From Paenibacillus maysiensis (lineage in GTDB: Bacteria > Bacillota > Bacilli > Paenibacillales > Paenibacillaceae): DNA of 64,000 bases. Made by a program: the position numbers and the translations under genes. Shown one piece after another: positions 52,113-61,212 of this stretch (its first letter is position 1; each line of letters opens with the position of its first letter). The stretch lies in the NCBI RefSeq assembly GCF_000520815.1, contig NZ_ASRY01000285.1, positions 1 through 64,000 on the forward strand, read 5' to 3'. The notes beneath the pieces are model-generated. The model saw only the letters and a list, made by a program, of their open reading frames with translations, searched no databases and had not been told where the DNA came from.

Positions 52113-53015
52113 ATGAAAGGGAACGTTTACTTCCGCAGATATTGGCAATTATACGCGTTGCTTGTGCTGCCCTTGATCTACTTTATTGTATTCAAATATG
52201 GCCCGATGTGGGGCGTGCAGATTGCATTTAAGGATTTCAACTTTTTTCAGGGAATTACCGGAAGTGAATGGATCGGGTTTGACGCGTTTCGGGAAGTATT
52301 TCGCATGGACGATTTCTATAGAACACTGCGCAATACCATCGTGCTGAATTTGCTGGATCTGCTGGTTTCTTTTCCGGCACCTTTAATCTTGGCGATTTTG
52401 CTTTATGAAATGAAAGTGGTCTGGTTCAAGAAGCTGTCGCAAACGATTTTGTACATTCCCCATTTTATTTCGTGGGTGATTATCGGCGGGATTGTGTACC
52501 AGGTATTTGGTACGCAGTCCGGCATGATCAACAATGTGCTGACCTCGCTCGGATTTCAGGCGTTTCCTTTTTTGACGGATAAAAATGATTGGGTGATCAC
52601 CTATCTGCTTACGGGTGTGTGGCAAAGTGCAGGCTGGGGAACGATTTTGTACCTGGCTGCACTGACCGGAATTAACCGGGAGTTGTTCGAGGCCGCTGAG
52701 GTGGATGGTGCAGGGCGCATGAAACGAATTTGGCATATTACGATCCCAGGTATGAAAACGACGATTGCTACGCTGCTCATCATTAATCTGGGCAATATGA
52801 TCACCATTGGCTTTGATCGTCCTTATGTTATTGGCAACGTGGCGGTTCGGGACTATTCCGATGTACTAAGTACGTTTGTATATCGTATTGGAATGGAATC
52901 CGGGCAATATACGCTGGCAACGGTGGTGGGGCTGTTTCAGGCGGTGGTCGGTCTGATCTTCGTACTGGGCGCGAACTATGCTTCCAAGAAGCTGACGGAT
53001 GAAAGTATTTTGTAA
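52113..53015 (+). CDS. ABC transporter permease (LplB type)
   Basis: 300 residues, ATG after AAAGGAGGAGAC. RRYWQLYALLVLPLIYFIVF and KYGPMWGVQIAFKDFNFFQG are diagnostic of the LplB/YteP branch. The EAA loop is FEAAEVDGAGRMKRIWHITI. Six membrane segments. It begins 30 bp after the binding-protein gene. Confidence 0.92.
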   Translation: MKGNVYFRRYWQLYALLVLPLIYFIVFKYGPMWGVQIAFKDFNFFQGITGSEWIGFDAFREVFRMDDFYRTLRNTIVLNLLDLLVSFPAPLILAILLYEMKVVWFKKLSQTILYIPHFISWVIIGGIVYQVFGTQSGMINNVLTSLGFQAFPFLTDKNDWVITYLLTGVWQSAGWGTILYLAALTGINRELFEAAEVDGAGRMKRIWHITIPGMKTTIATLLIINLGNMITIGFDRPYVIGNVAVRDYSDVLSTFVYRIGMESGQYTLATVVGLFQAVVGLIFVLGANYASKKLTDESIL

Positions 53016-53037
53016 GTGGTAAAGGAGCTGACACCTG

Positions 53038-53910
53038 ATGAGTGAACGTACTGCGAACCGCACCTTTGATATTGTAACCACCCTATTGGTGGCTGTGGCT
53101 GTACTGCTGTGTTTGGCCCCGTTTATTCATATTTTGTCTATTTCTTTCAGCTCAAACCGGGCTATTACGTCCGGAGAAGTTACCTTGTTCCCGGTTGAGT
53201 TCAATCTGAAGGCGTACGGGAAGGTTTTCTCCGATTTGAGCATGATTCGTTCGCTCGGGTTTACGGTCATGCTGACTGTGATCACGACGGTGCTGAGTAT
53301 GCTGATGACAGTGATAGCTGCATATCCGTTAACGAAGAAAAATTTAAAGGGCCGCAAAACGATTATGTTTATGATTGTGGTGACGATGTTTTTCAGTGGC
53401 GGCATCATTCCAGAATACATTCTGGTGCGCGATTTGCATTTGCTGAATAATATGTGGTCCCTTATTTTACCCGGTCTGATCAGTCCGTTTTATCTGATTA
53501 TTCTGATTTCCTTCTTTAACGGAATTCCAGAGAGTCTGGGGGAAGCGGCAGAGATTGACGGCAGCAGCCAATTCGGCACTTTGATTCGGATTGTGCTTCC
53601 GCTATCCCTGCCTGTGCTGGCGACATTAAGTCTGTTTTATGGTGTGGGGCGCTGGAATGGGTTTCAGGATACGCTGATGTATATTCAAAACCCGGATTTA
53701 TTCCCGTTGCAGCTCAAGCTGTATCAAATGATTCAAAATAACATGGTGTCCGAGCTGTCGAGGCTGGAAGGAGCAAGCGGTGCGAGAATTACACCTGAAG
53801 GGCTGAAGGCGGCGAGTGTTATTTTCGCAACGGTTCCGATCCTGCTTGTTTATCCGTGGCTGCAAAGATATTTTGTCAGCGGCGTGATGCTTGGAGCGGT
53901 GAAAGGATGA
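53038..53910 (+). CDS. ABC transporter permease (LplC/YtcP type)
   Basis: 290 residues, ATG 22 bp after the LplB-type gene, AAAGGAGC upstream. FDIVTTLLVAVAVLLCLAPF opens, followed by ISFSSNRAITSGEVTLFPVE, the LplC hallmark. The EAA loop is EAAEIDGSSQFGTLIRIVLP, and VSGVMLGAVKG is the usual C-terminus. No ATPase is encoded; a shared one is likely. Confidence 0.92.
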   Translation: MSERTANRTFDIVTTLLVAVAVLLCLAPFIHILSISFSSNRAITSGEVTLFPVEFNLKAYGKVFSDLSMIRSLGFTVMLTVITTVLSMLMTVIAAYPLTKKNLKGRKTIMFMIVVTMFFSGGIIPEYILVRDLHLLNNMWSLILPGLISPFYLIILISFFNGIPESLGEAAEIDGSSQFGTLIRIVLPLSLPVLATLSLFYGVGRWNGFQDTLMYIQNPDLFPLQLKLYQMIQNNMVSELSRLEGASGARITPEGLKAASVIFATVPILLVYPWLQRYFVSGVMLGAVKG

Positions 53911-54869
53911 TGACGATGAAGGCGAAGGGGGAATACTCCTTTTCCACCTGTTGGAATATAAAAAGGCATACAGTCGGCCGAGAGCTTGTGGAGGAAATCC
54001 GTGAGCTGGGTTTTGGCCGGGTGGAGCTGAATTATAACATTACCCGGGAAATGCTGATGACGATTGAGCCTATGATTGAGCGGGGAGAAATCGGCATATC
54101 GAGTGTGCATAATACGTTTCCTCACACGCCTGACCCGGATTACGGTACGGATTCCGTTCTGCTCGGGTTTGATGATGAGACGAAGCGAAAACGCGCGATA
54201 GAGCTGCTGGTACAATCTGCGGAATATGCGCATCGATATGGTGCAAAGGCGGTGGTTGTGCATCCCGGAGAGGTTCCGTTTCCTTACGATATCAGCGGCG
54301 AGCTGGAAGTGATTTACCGTGAGCAGGGCAGGGATTCGGCTGCTTATCAAGCGTTGTGGACACAAATGCTGGAGCGGCGGAATGCGCTGAGTGGGCATTA
54401 TGTACAGCGTATCCGCGACAGTCTGGAAGAGGTGTGTGACCGTATCGCCTCCAAGGGCTATGATGTAGCAATTGGTATCGAAACTCGTTCACGCTGTTAT
54501 CAGATGCCTACCTTACAGGAGGCCAAGACGATCATAGACGATTTGAAGGGCGCACCCGTGTATCTATGGTATGACATTGGACACGGCATGATCATGGACC
54601 GGATGGGATTGTACGATAATGCCAAGGAAGCCAATGAAATGATCGACTATATTCTCGGTGTCCACATCCATGAAACGATAGGATTATCCGATCATTGGTG
54701 CCCTTATATTCATAGCGGCGATTTGGAATTCTTCGATCGTTTCGTTCAGATCATCCGGCAGGCGCCGATCAAGGTGTATGAGCTGAAAGCGGCTTGCCAG
54801 CCGGAGGACATTGAACGTAGCCATGAGTTGCTGACAAGCAAGATAGCGAAACTTCAGATGCAAGGATGA
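53907..54869 (+). CDS. TIM-barrel sugar isomerase/epimerase (AP endonuclease 2 family)
   Basis: 320 residues. ATG 53907 overlaps the TGA of the permease (ATGA), so they are coupled; ATG 53916 nine bases later is also possible. Metal-site residues of the xylose-isomerase-like family are in order: SSVHNTFPHTPDP, AVVVHPGEVPFP (His, Glu), VAIGIETRSRCY (Glu), LWYDIGHGMIMDRM (Asp, His) and LGVHIHETIGLSDHW (His, Glu). It probably isomerises or epimerises a sugar, or an oxidised sugar, released from the imported substrate. Confidence 0.85.
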   Translation: MMTMKAKGEYSFSTCWNIKRHTVGRELVEEIRELGFGRVELNYNITREMLMTIEPMIERGEIGISSVHNTFPHTPDPDYGTDSVLLGFDDETKRKRAIELLVQSAEYAHRYGAKAVVVHPGEVPFPYDISGELEVIYREQGRDSAAYQALWTQMLERRNALSGHYVQRIRDSLEEVCDRIASKGYDVAIGIETRSRCYQMPTLQEAKTIIDDLKGAPVYLWYDIGHGMIMDRMGLYDNAKEANEMIDYILGVHIHETIGLSDHWCPYIHSGDLEFFDRFVQIIRQAPIKVYELKAACQPEDIERSHELLTSKIAKLQMQG

Positions 54870-54902
54870 TCAACGATTATGCATATCACAGGGGCTGAGG
54901 GA

Positions 54903-56654
54903 ATGTACAGTAAAATCGTAGCGGTCAACGATGCCTGGGTGAAACCGGGCATGGATCATCAGGTGCTGGATGCTGACAGCCGTTATTACGGCGGGGTGAC
55001 CGATGATGAGAACGGGATTGCCTGGCCTAATCATTCGGTCGGCACTCCTGCGGCAATGGCAATCTGGGCGGCCGCGCTTGTCAATCCGGATTCCACCTAT
55101 TACCGGAATGAGGATGTGCTGATCCGGCTGGAGCTGGCGGCGCAGTACATGCTGCATGTACAGCATGAGGACGGCTCTATTTCGCCGGGCTGGACCAATT
55201 TTCACTCGCCGCCGGATACGGCGTTCGTGGTGGTGGGCTACACTCAGGTCTACCAGTTGCTGATCGGTGACGATTGGCTGGAGCTGCGCCGGGTGACTGA
55301 CGCGATCCGCCTATTTCTGAAGCGGACGATTCCGGTCATGCTGACCGGGGGGTGCCATACGCCGAATCATCGCTGGGTGCTGTGCGCTGCTCTGGGCTTC
55401 CTGCACGAGCTGTTTGATCTGCCCGAGGCGCTCGCCCGGGCCGGTATGTGGCTGGCAGAAGGGCTGGACGAAACGCCGGATGGCGAATGGACGGAGCGTA
55501 GCAACGGAATTTATAATGCCGTCAGCGATATTATGCTGATTCATGCCGCCCGTTTATTGAAGCTGCCGGAGCTGCTGGAGCCGGTGCGGCGCAATTTGCA
55601 CATGATGGTGTACCTTGTCCATCCCGATGGGGAAGTGGTCACAGAGTATTCGGGAAGACAGGACTTTGGCGTGATGATGAATTTATCCTCCTATCTTCTC
55701 CCGTATGCCATGCTGGCTACCGAGGATGAGGATACTATATTCGAAGCGATGGCTGTCGCCGCTGTTCAAGTAACGGATCATCCGGGTGGTGCTCCGATTA
55801 ATGCGGCTGTGCGCTTTTTGCTGGAGCCACGTTTGCAAACCCGCAAACTACCGTCAGCTGCATTACCTGTCACCTATAACAAGCTGCTGAACGGAGGTTT
55901 TCCGAGGGCTGACTATCTGAGCCGGATGGATGAGGCAGGGCATCATCAGCACATTTATCACAGCAGGCTGCATACGGACTTTGGCGCTCCGGTTGCTCGA
56001 TATCGGCAGAAGGATACCAGCGCGACACTCATGACTGAGGCTTCGTCGTTCCTGTCGTTGCGGCATGGAGATGCACGTCTGCTGGCGGTTCAGGCAGCTT
56101 CGTATTTCTCGCCAGGCTTCGTGCCTATGCAGGAGCTGACTGCGCATGAAACCGGATGGGCCCTATCGGGTCAGCAGGCCAAAGGCTACTACGGGCCTGT
56201 TGCAGCGGCTGATCTGCCGCCCACCTCGCAGGAGGAAATTAGTCCGTGGTATTTGCTCCCGCACCACAAACGGCCACTTACCCATGAACAGAAGCATGAA
56301 ATCCGGGTGGATGTGGATCGTCAGGAGGATGTGTGGACGCTTCGTTTTCGCTCAGAAGGCCCGGTGGATTGTATGACACAGATTTTATTTGTTTTTGGAC
56401 GTGAAGGGAAATTCACTTGCGGGGAATACAGGCTGGTTAATGGAGCGGTGCAATGCTGGACTGGGGGGATGGCGCGCTATGAATCGGGAAATGCATGGTT
56501 TGAGCTGACAGGAACAGCGATGGAGCATTCGGCTACCTCGGTTCGGGGGGCTGCTCACCCTGCGGATTGTCACACATTGCTGGTCAATTGGATGGCTCCG
56601 TTCGATCAGACGATCACGATCCGTATGTCTCCTTTGCCTGTGAGTGAAGTTTGA
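54903..56654 (+). CDS. Uncharacterised cytoplasmic protein, candidate (alpha/alpha)-barrel polysaccharide lyase or hydrolase
   Basis: 583 residues from ATG 54903, with AGGGG 8 bases upstream; ATG 54879 adds eight residues. No signal peptide. Residues about 45-320 look like repeated helix pairs of an (alpha/alpha) toroid: TAFVVVGYTQVYQLLIGDDW, GCHTPNHRWVLCAALGFLHE, WTERSNGIYNAVSDIMLIHA, EVVTEYSGRQDFGVMMN. The Asn-His-Arg-Trp, the Tyr in NGIYN and the Arg in SGRQD are strongly polar islands that could be catalytic. Residues about 320-583 are beta-rich, with HH-x-HIYHSRLHTDFG. I recognise the fold class only loosely (heparinase-like) and cannot name the family. It closes the transporter operon. 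Confidence 0.6.
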   Translation: MYSKIVAVNDAWVKPGMDHQVLDADSRYYGGVTDDENGIAWPNHSVGTPAAMAIWAAALVNPDSTYYRNEDVLIRLELAAQYMLHVQHEDGSISPGWTNFHSPPDTAFVVVGYTQVYQLLIGDDWLELRRVTDAIRLFLKRTIPVMLTGGCHTPNHRWVLCAALGFLHELFDLPEALARAGMWLAEGLDETPDGEWTERSNGIYNAVSDIMLIHAARLLKLPELLEPVRRNLHMMVYLVHPDGEVVTEYSGRQDFGVMMNLSSYLLPYAMLATEDEDTIFEAMAVAAVQVTDHPGGAPINAAVRFLLEPRLQTRKLPSAALPVTYNKLLNGGFPRADYLSRMDEAGHHQHIYHSRLHTDFGAPVARYRQKDTSATLMTEASSFLSLRHGDARLLAVQAASYFSPGFVPMQELTAHETGWALSGQQAKGYYGPVAAADLPPTSQEEISPWYLLPHHKRPLTHEQKHEIRVDVDRQEDVWTLRFRSEGPVDCMTQILFVFGREGKFTCGEYRLVNGAVQCWTGGMARYESGNAWFELTGTAMEHSATSVRGAAHPADCHTLLVNWMAPFDQTITIRMSPLPVSEV

Positions 56655-56663
56655 GGTACGATG

Positions 56664-56711
56664 AGCACCTGTTTCCGGGGATGAGGTCAGTCTCGGAAAC
56701 AGGTGCTTTTT
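56664..56711 (+). terminator. Terminator of the LplABC-type operon
   Basis: AGCACCTGTTTCC pairs perfectly over 13 bp with GGAAACAGGTGCT; TTTTTGG follows. Confidence 0.9.
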
Positions 56712-56840
56712 GGTGTCTTGAGCCATGCTGAATGGAGCGCTTCCATTGAGCTTGAAGCGATTGTGGTGTACACTGTCCAGAACAGGTGTAAATTGGAACG
56801 TCAGGAAGGATGGACGGTTGCAAAGGAGGGAAAGACACTT

Positions 56841-57581
56841 ATGTATGCCCGTTTAAGATCGTTGAATTATCCTGTAAAAGGGTATGTTTTTATTGTATTG
56901 GCCGTATGCTCAGTGATAAGCACCTTGTGGATCATTAACGTGCGGCTGCCCTCGGGAGGCCGCCCTTATCTTTTTATTTGGTGGAATATGATGCTGGCCT
57001 GGATTCCGATGCTTTTAACGCTGCTGCTTGATGTGATTTATAGTTCCTGGCGGCGGGGAACGAGGACATTTTTGCTCTGGATAACGGGAGCGGTATGGTT
57101 CTTTTTTTATCCCAACACACCGTATTTAATCACAGATTTGCTGCATGTGTTCGCGAGATATCCTTTTCTCGGGGAGCAACGCTTTTGGGGAGAGCCGTAT
57201 TTCTGGAATCATGTACTGGGGATGCTGTTGGTCGCTGTCCTGGGGCTGACGATGGGATTTGTATCGCTCGAATCTGTGCGACAGCTGGTACAGCGTGCAC
57301 GCGGCGGGTTTGTAAGCTGGCTGTTTGTGCTGGCTGTACTGCTGCTAAGTAGCTTGGGCATTTATATCGGCCGTTTCTTTCGGGGGAACACATGGGATAT
57401 TATATCTGCGCCTTCCCAGTTATATACGCAGGTGTCCTCCATATGGGCAGATACCCTGCAGCGTGCTCATTTTGTGGAGTTTAGCGGTATGGTATTTGCT
57501 ATTTTGTTCATTAGCTATGTATCCACGATGTGCGTGGTTTGGATCGGCAACAGCCGTCGGGATGAATGGCGTAATTGGTAA
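56841..57581 (+). CDS. DUF1361 membrane protein (second paralogue)
   Basis: 246 residues from ATG 56841, with AAAGGAGG upstream; the frame back to 56703 runs through the preceding terminator region. Same blocks as the 21630 protein: FIWWNMMLAWIPMLLTLLLD, VWFFFYPNTPYLITDLLHVF, LLSSLGIYIGRFFRGNTWDI. About seven membrane segments. Function unknown. The two copies are clearly diverged in sequence. Confidence 0.85.
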   Translation: MYARLRSLNYPVKGYVFIVLAVCSVISTLWIINVRLPSGGRPYLFIWWNMMLAWIPMLLTLLLDVIYSSWRRGTRTFLLWITGAVWFFFYPNTPYLITDLLHVFARYPFLGEQRFWGEPYFWNHVLGMLLVAVLGLTMGFVSLESVRQLVQRARGGFVSWLFVLAVLLLSSLGIYIGRFFRGNTWDIISAPSQLYTQVSSIWADTLQRAHFVEFSGMVFAILFISYVSTMCVVWIGNSRRDEWRNW

Positions 57582-57644
57582 TGTCAATAAGACCAAGTGG
57601 CTGAGTAGCTTCATAAGCTTGAATAGAAAGGAGGAATAGAGACA

Positions 57645-57848
57645 ATGAACGGACAGAACCGATCAGATATTCGCGCAGGGCTTCAGGTGGATATTGTGCT
57701 TAAAAAAGATCAGCCTACCGGCAAGCTGACGCGAGGAACGGTGAAGGATATTTTGACCAATTCTCCGCGTCATCCGCATGGAATTAAAGTGCGTTTGGCA
57801 GACGGACAGGTTGGGCGTGTCAAACATATCGTAACCAATGAAGGATAG
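57645..57848 (+). CDS. ywbE: YwbE family protein
   Basis: 67 residues, ATG after AAAGGAGGAATAGAGACA. GQNRSDIRAGLQVDIVLKKD then QPTGKLTRGTVKDILTNSPR and HPHGIKVRLADGQVGRVKHI are the complete YwbE sequence pattern (also called DUF2196). A small beta protein of unknown function, widespread in Bacillota. Short distance to the DUF1361 gene suggests one transcript. Confidence 0.92.
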   Translation: MNGQNRSDIRAGLQVDIVLKKDQPTGKLTRGTVKDILTNSPRHPHGIKVRLADGQVGRVKHIVTNEG

Positions 57849-57923
57849 AGACTGCGGGTTGAGGGGGAATGACGTATAAATCAGGCAACGGCAAGGTCGA
57901 AACATGATCGCTATCCGTTTGTT

Positions 57924-58508
57924 TTGCTTGTATTACTGGTGCTTGCTCTCATCTGGTCCTTTATCCATCCGGCGGATCATTTTACCTGGGTACTGGAAGT
58001 TCTCCCGGCGATTGTGGGAGCTGTACTGCTGGTGGCGGTTTACCGCCAATTCCGGTTTACGAATCTGGTGTATACCCTGATGTGGCTGCATGCGCTCATT
58101 CTGATTGTCGGCGGGCATTATACCTATGCGGAAATGCCCCTGTTCAACTGGATTCGGGATACCTTCGGGCTGGAGCGTAATTATTACGACCGACTTGGGC
58201 ACTTTGCGCAAGGCTTTGTGCCTGCCCTTATGGTCAGAGAAGTGCTGCTGCGCAAAACGACCTTGGGAAGCGGAGGTTGGCTGACCTTTCTCACGGTTAG
58301 CGTATGCCTTGCGATTAGTGCTACATATGAGCTGATTGAGTTTGCCGTAGCCAAGGCGACTGGAACGGCCGCAGAAGCCTTTTTGGGAACCCAAGGGGAT
58401 ATATGGGATACCCAATGGGATATGCTTCTTGCTTTGATTGGTGCCCTGACAGCCGTGATTCTGTTAAGCGGAGTACATAACAAGCTGCTGAAACAGCTAA
58501 GGCATTAG
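57924..58508 (+). CDS. DUF2238 (YjdF-type) membrane protein with a disturbed N-terminus
   Basis: 194 residues if TTG 57924 is the start. HPADHFTWVLEVLPAIVGAV, LMWLHALILIVGGHYTYAEM, YYDRLGHFAQGFVPALMVRE, SATYELIEFAVAKATG and GTQGDIWDTQWDMLLALIGA are the DUF2238 blocks. ATG 57869 has a good GAGGGGG site but its frame ends after 12 codons (MTYKSGNGKVET). The DUF2238 frame upstream reads RYPFVLLVLLVLALIW without a start. One frame change between 57869 and 57910 would restore a normal N-terminus, so the gene may be frameshifted. Confidence 0.75.
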   Translation: MLVLLVLALIWSFIHPADHFTWVLEVLPAIVGAVLLVAVYRQFRFTNLVYTLMWLHALILIVGGHYTYAEMPLFNWIRDTFGLERNYYDRLGHFAQGFVPALMVREVLLRKTTLGSGGWLTFLTVSVCLAISATYELIEFAVAKATGTAAEAFLGTQGDIWDTQWDMLLALIGALTAVILLSGVHNKLLKQLRH

Positions 58509-58565
58509 CGGGTTACTTTCTATTGGAGATTATAGCTGGACGATATAAAGTTGTAATGGTAGTGG

Positions 58566-58609
58566 AGGGTGGTTGCAGAATGCGTGCTAAAGCATTTTCT
58601 AACCACCCT
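58566..58609. terminator. Hairpin between converging genes
   Basis: AGGGTGGTT (58566-58574) pairs with AACCACCCT (58601-58609), with inner AATGC/GCATT pairing. The second arm overlaps the last codons of the MFS gene on the minus strand. Weak T run, so efficiency is uncertain. Confidence 0.5.
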
Positions 58610-59897
58610 TTGATGTATCCTGAGATCCTCGGAACATCCAATAGTAGACGAGGGAGGACAAAATATAGAACACACCTGTCATGCTGAACGTGATGGCATA
58701 GCCCCAGTAATTGCCGTAGGTCGTAATCAGATAGGCTTGTACAGGTCCCATGCCTGCGGTTCCGAGCATCCAGATCGTCTGGAGAATCGAGTTGGCAATG
58801 CCCCGGTTCTTATCCGATACACGTTCCACCAGAATGGCGGTTTGCAGCGGATTGGCCGCATTCATCAACGCTTGCCTGAACAGAAAGCTGATGGAAGCAA
58901 TCCAGAGGACATTGGTGAAGCCGGTAATCAGAAGAAACGGGAGCGAGAGCAGTTGAAAGCCCACGACAGCCTTGACCAGTCCGATCCGGCTGCCAAGCGT
59001 AGGACCGATCAGCATGGAGAGGATAGTCATGAGCTGACCGAGAGCAATCAGCAAACTCATCGCGCTGAGCGATACGGAAAAGCGGTTCGTAAAATATAAA
59101 TTGAGATACGGGATGACTAGACCTGAGCCCAACCCGAGAAAAAACTGGGCAAGAACAAATTGTCCGATAACCCGGGTATCGGAAGCAGCAGGAGCAGGTG
59201 TTACTGGTAAAGCGGGCGTGGATTCCGCCGTATCCGCTGTTACCGGCTCAGGTGTCGATTTGGCAAGGTGCACATTTTCTTCGACGTGAGAGGCTTTTGT
59301 CATGAACAATAGAGGAATAAAAGCGGTCAGTGTTGCCGTTCCTCCGAGAAACAGGGCGACCCGCAGACTGGAAAGCTGTGTGATCCCCGACGTTTGCAGT
59401 CCATCCGCAAGCACACCACCGCCAAAGCTCCCTATGACCTGTGCCGCGAGTACAAGAGCCGAGTAATAGCTGAATATCTTCAAGCGCTGAGCTTTGCTAA
59501 TGCTTTCCGCCAAAAAGGGTACAGCCAGCACCTGAATAAAGGCGGCAAATACACCCGAAACGACGGCGAAAACCAGCATACTGCCACTGGTATCCGTAAA
59601 GGTACGGATGAGAAAGGCAACACCGCTGAATAGCGCTCCGATGACCAGCATGTGTTTGCGGCTCGTCCGATCCCCTAAAAAACCGACCGGAATAAACAGT
59701 AAGGCTGTAGCCAGCGCCTGCATGCTCACCACCCGGCCATTCATGTCATCCCCGAAGCCAAGCCCCTGGATATACAGGTTATACAGTACGGAAAACATCC
59801 CCGTACCCATCTGGTACAGCAGATTGGCGATAAAAAACAATCGGATATTACGCGGCCACTTTCGAGGCTCGTCTAACATTTTGCTAATCCATGACAC
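58599..59897 (-). CDS. MFS transporter
   Basis: 432 residues from GTG 59897, with AGGAGG 8 bases upstream; the frame to 60107 is unsupported. Twelve membrane segments: IRLFFIANLLYQMGTGMFSV opens, motif A is VGFLGDRTSRKHMLVIGALF, and the two halves are joined by a Pro/Ala-rich linker (TPEPVTADTAESTPALPVTP) of about 45 residues. The C-terminal half repeats the fold (NLYFTNRFSVSLSAMSLLIA). Substrate unknown. Divergent from the FUSC-like gene, 189 bp apart. Confidence 0.8.
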   Translation of the reverse strand: MSWISKMLDEPRKWPRNIRLFFIANLLYQMGTGMFSVLYNLYIQGLGFGDDMNGRVVSMQALATALLFIPVGFLGDRTSRKHMLVIGALFSGVAFLIRTFTDTSGSMLVFAVVSGVFAAFIQVLAVPFLAESISKAQRLKIFSYYSALVLAAQVIGSFGGGVLADGLQTSGITQLSSLRVALFLGGTATLTAFIPLLFMTKASHVEENVHLAKSTPEPVTADTAESTPALPVTPAPAASDTRVIGQFVLAQFFLGLGSGLVIPYLNLYFTNRFSVSLSAMSLLIALGQLMTILSMLIGPTLGSRIGLVKAVVGFQLLSLPFLLITGFTNVLWIASISFLFRQALMNAANPLQTAILVERVSDKNRGIANSILQTIWMLGTAGMGPVQAYLITTYGNYWGYAITFSMTGVFYILSSLVYYWMFRGSQDTSKGG

Positions 59898-60085
59898 GAT
59901 GCGATCCTCCTGTGACGTTGATGCAGATAAGTTGATGCTGTTGATATGTATTCTAGCAGGATCTGTGCATTCCATAAATATTCCTTGTCTCCGATTTTTT
60001 TTGGGTAATAATAAAGCATAGACTTTGTCTTGAAATTTCATTATAGTAATTCGGTATAAATAAATTTGAAGGGTAAGCAGGAGGG

Positions 60086-61117
60086 ATGGCTTTGGCTTTT
60101 GGAGCACGGGTGTTAAAAACGGGAATCGCAGTGACGCTCGCCCTTTTTTTGAGCACGCTCTTGAATACCCATTCGCCTGTGGGGGCAGCGATAGCCGCTA
60201 TTTTTGCCATGCAACCGTCGATATACAGGTCGTGGCGTTATTTTCTGGATCAACTCCAAACAAGCACACTGGGTGCAATCATGGCATTGCTGGGCGGGAT
60301 GGTATTTTCAAATGAACCGATTGCGGTCGGATTAGTATGTGTACTGGTACTAATGATATGTCTGAAATTAAATATGGCTGATACGGTAGGTTTGACACTC
60401 GTTACCGTTGTTTCTGTAATGGAAGCTTCCGGTGACTGGAAATTTGCGGTGACCCGTTTTGTGCTCACCTTAATCGGGATTGTTTCTGCTTTTGTCATTA
60501 ATGTTACTGTTTTTCCCCCGAAACCGAAAAGGCAGTTTATCAATCAGATTCAAAGTGTATTTAACAGTATGTCCTTGCTGCTGCGAACCGCCATTTCCGA
60601 TGAGATTAAGGAGTCTGTCTTTAAAGAGGAAAAAGGCAATCTGGAGGGAGCCATAAAATCGCTATCGGATAAATATCATTTGTTCGAGGAAGAGCAGAAG
60701 AAGCTCAAGCGCTCCCGGTTCAGTCAGACGAGGCAGATGGTGGTATACAAGCAAATGCTCGGAAGTTTGCACAAAGGATATGAGGTACTGGACGCGGTGG
60801 AAAGGCACTACTTCCAGTCCTTACGACCGAAGGGTACGGATGCATTTTTTGATAGTCATCTGGAGCTGCTGATCCGGTTCCATGAACATGCGCTGCTAAA
60901 ATTCGAGGATAAGCTGAAACCGAACGAGGAAGAAAGCGAAATGTTCCAGCAGGCGAACGGCGAATTTATGAAGCATGCGATTACCCGTTTTGACCACTGT
61001 CAGGAAGGAATGCTAAGACTGTCGATTGTGGCTGCCGCGATGTATGACTATGGTCATCAACTGGAGCGGTTGAGCAGATTGGCGGATCATATTCATCCTG
61101 TGGAAGAGAGCAAGTAG
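60086..61117 (+). CDS. Aromatic acid exporter family (FUSC/DUF939) protein
   Basis: 343 residues from ATG 60086; AGGAGG is almost adjacent to it, so TTG 60092 is a strong alternative. The N-terminal 150 residues hold six membrane segments (LKTGIAVTLALFLSTLLNTH, FVLTLIGIVSAFVINVTVFP) typical of aromatic acid exporter family 1. The C-terminal half is a cytoplasmic helical domain (DKYHLFEEEQKKLKRSRFSQ) probably forming a coiled coil. Likely role: efflux of weak aromatic acids or related metabolites. A perfect terminator follows. Confidence 0.85.
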   Translation: MALAFGARVLKTGIAVTLALFLSTLLNTHSPVGAAIAAIFAMQPSIYRSWRYFLDQLQTSTLGAIMALLGGMVFSNEPIAVGLVCVLVLMICLKLNMADTVGLTLVTVVSVMEASGDWKFAVTRFVLTLIGIVSAFVINVTVFPPKPKRQFINQIQSVFNSMSLLLRTAISDEIKESVFKEEKGNLEGAIKSLSDKYHLFEEEQKKLKRSRFSQTRQMVVYKQMLGSLHKGYEVLDAVERHYFQSLRPKGTDAFFDSHLELLIRFHEHALLKFEDKLKPNEEESEMFQQANGEFMKHAITRFDHCQEGMLRLSIVAAAMYDYGHQLERLSRLADHIHPVEESK

Positions 61118-61132
61118 CGAATGTATCAAAAA

Positions 61133-61180
61133 GCAAAAAGCGGTCGTATTCATCTATACAGATGGACGACCGCTTTTTGC
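61133..61180 (+). terminator. Terminator after the FUSC-like gene
   Basis: 15-bp perfect stem GCAAAAAGCGGTCGT / ACGACCGCTTTTTGC with a further CATCT/AGATG stem inside; T-rich on both strands. Confidence 0.9.
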
Positions 61181-61212
61181 GTATATAAAAAGACATAAAA
61201 AAAGCCCGCTGG

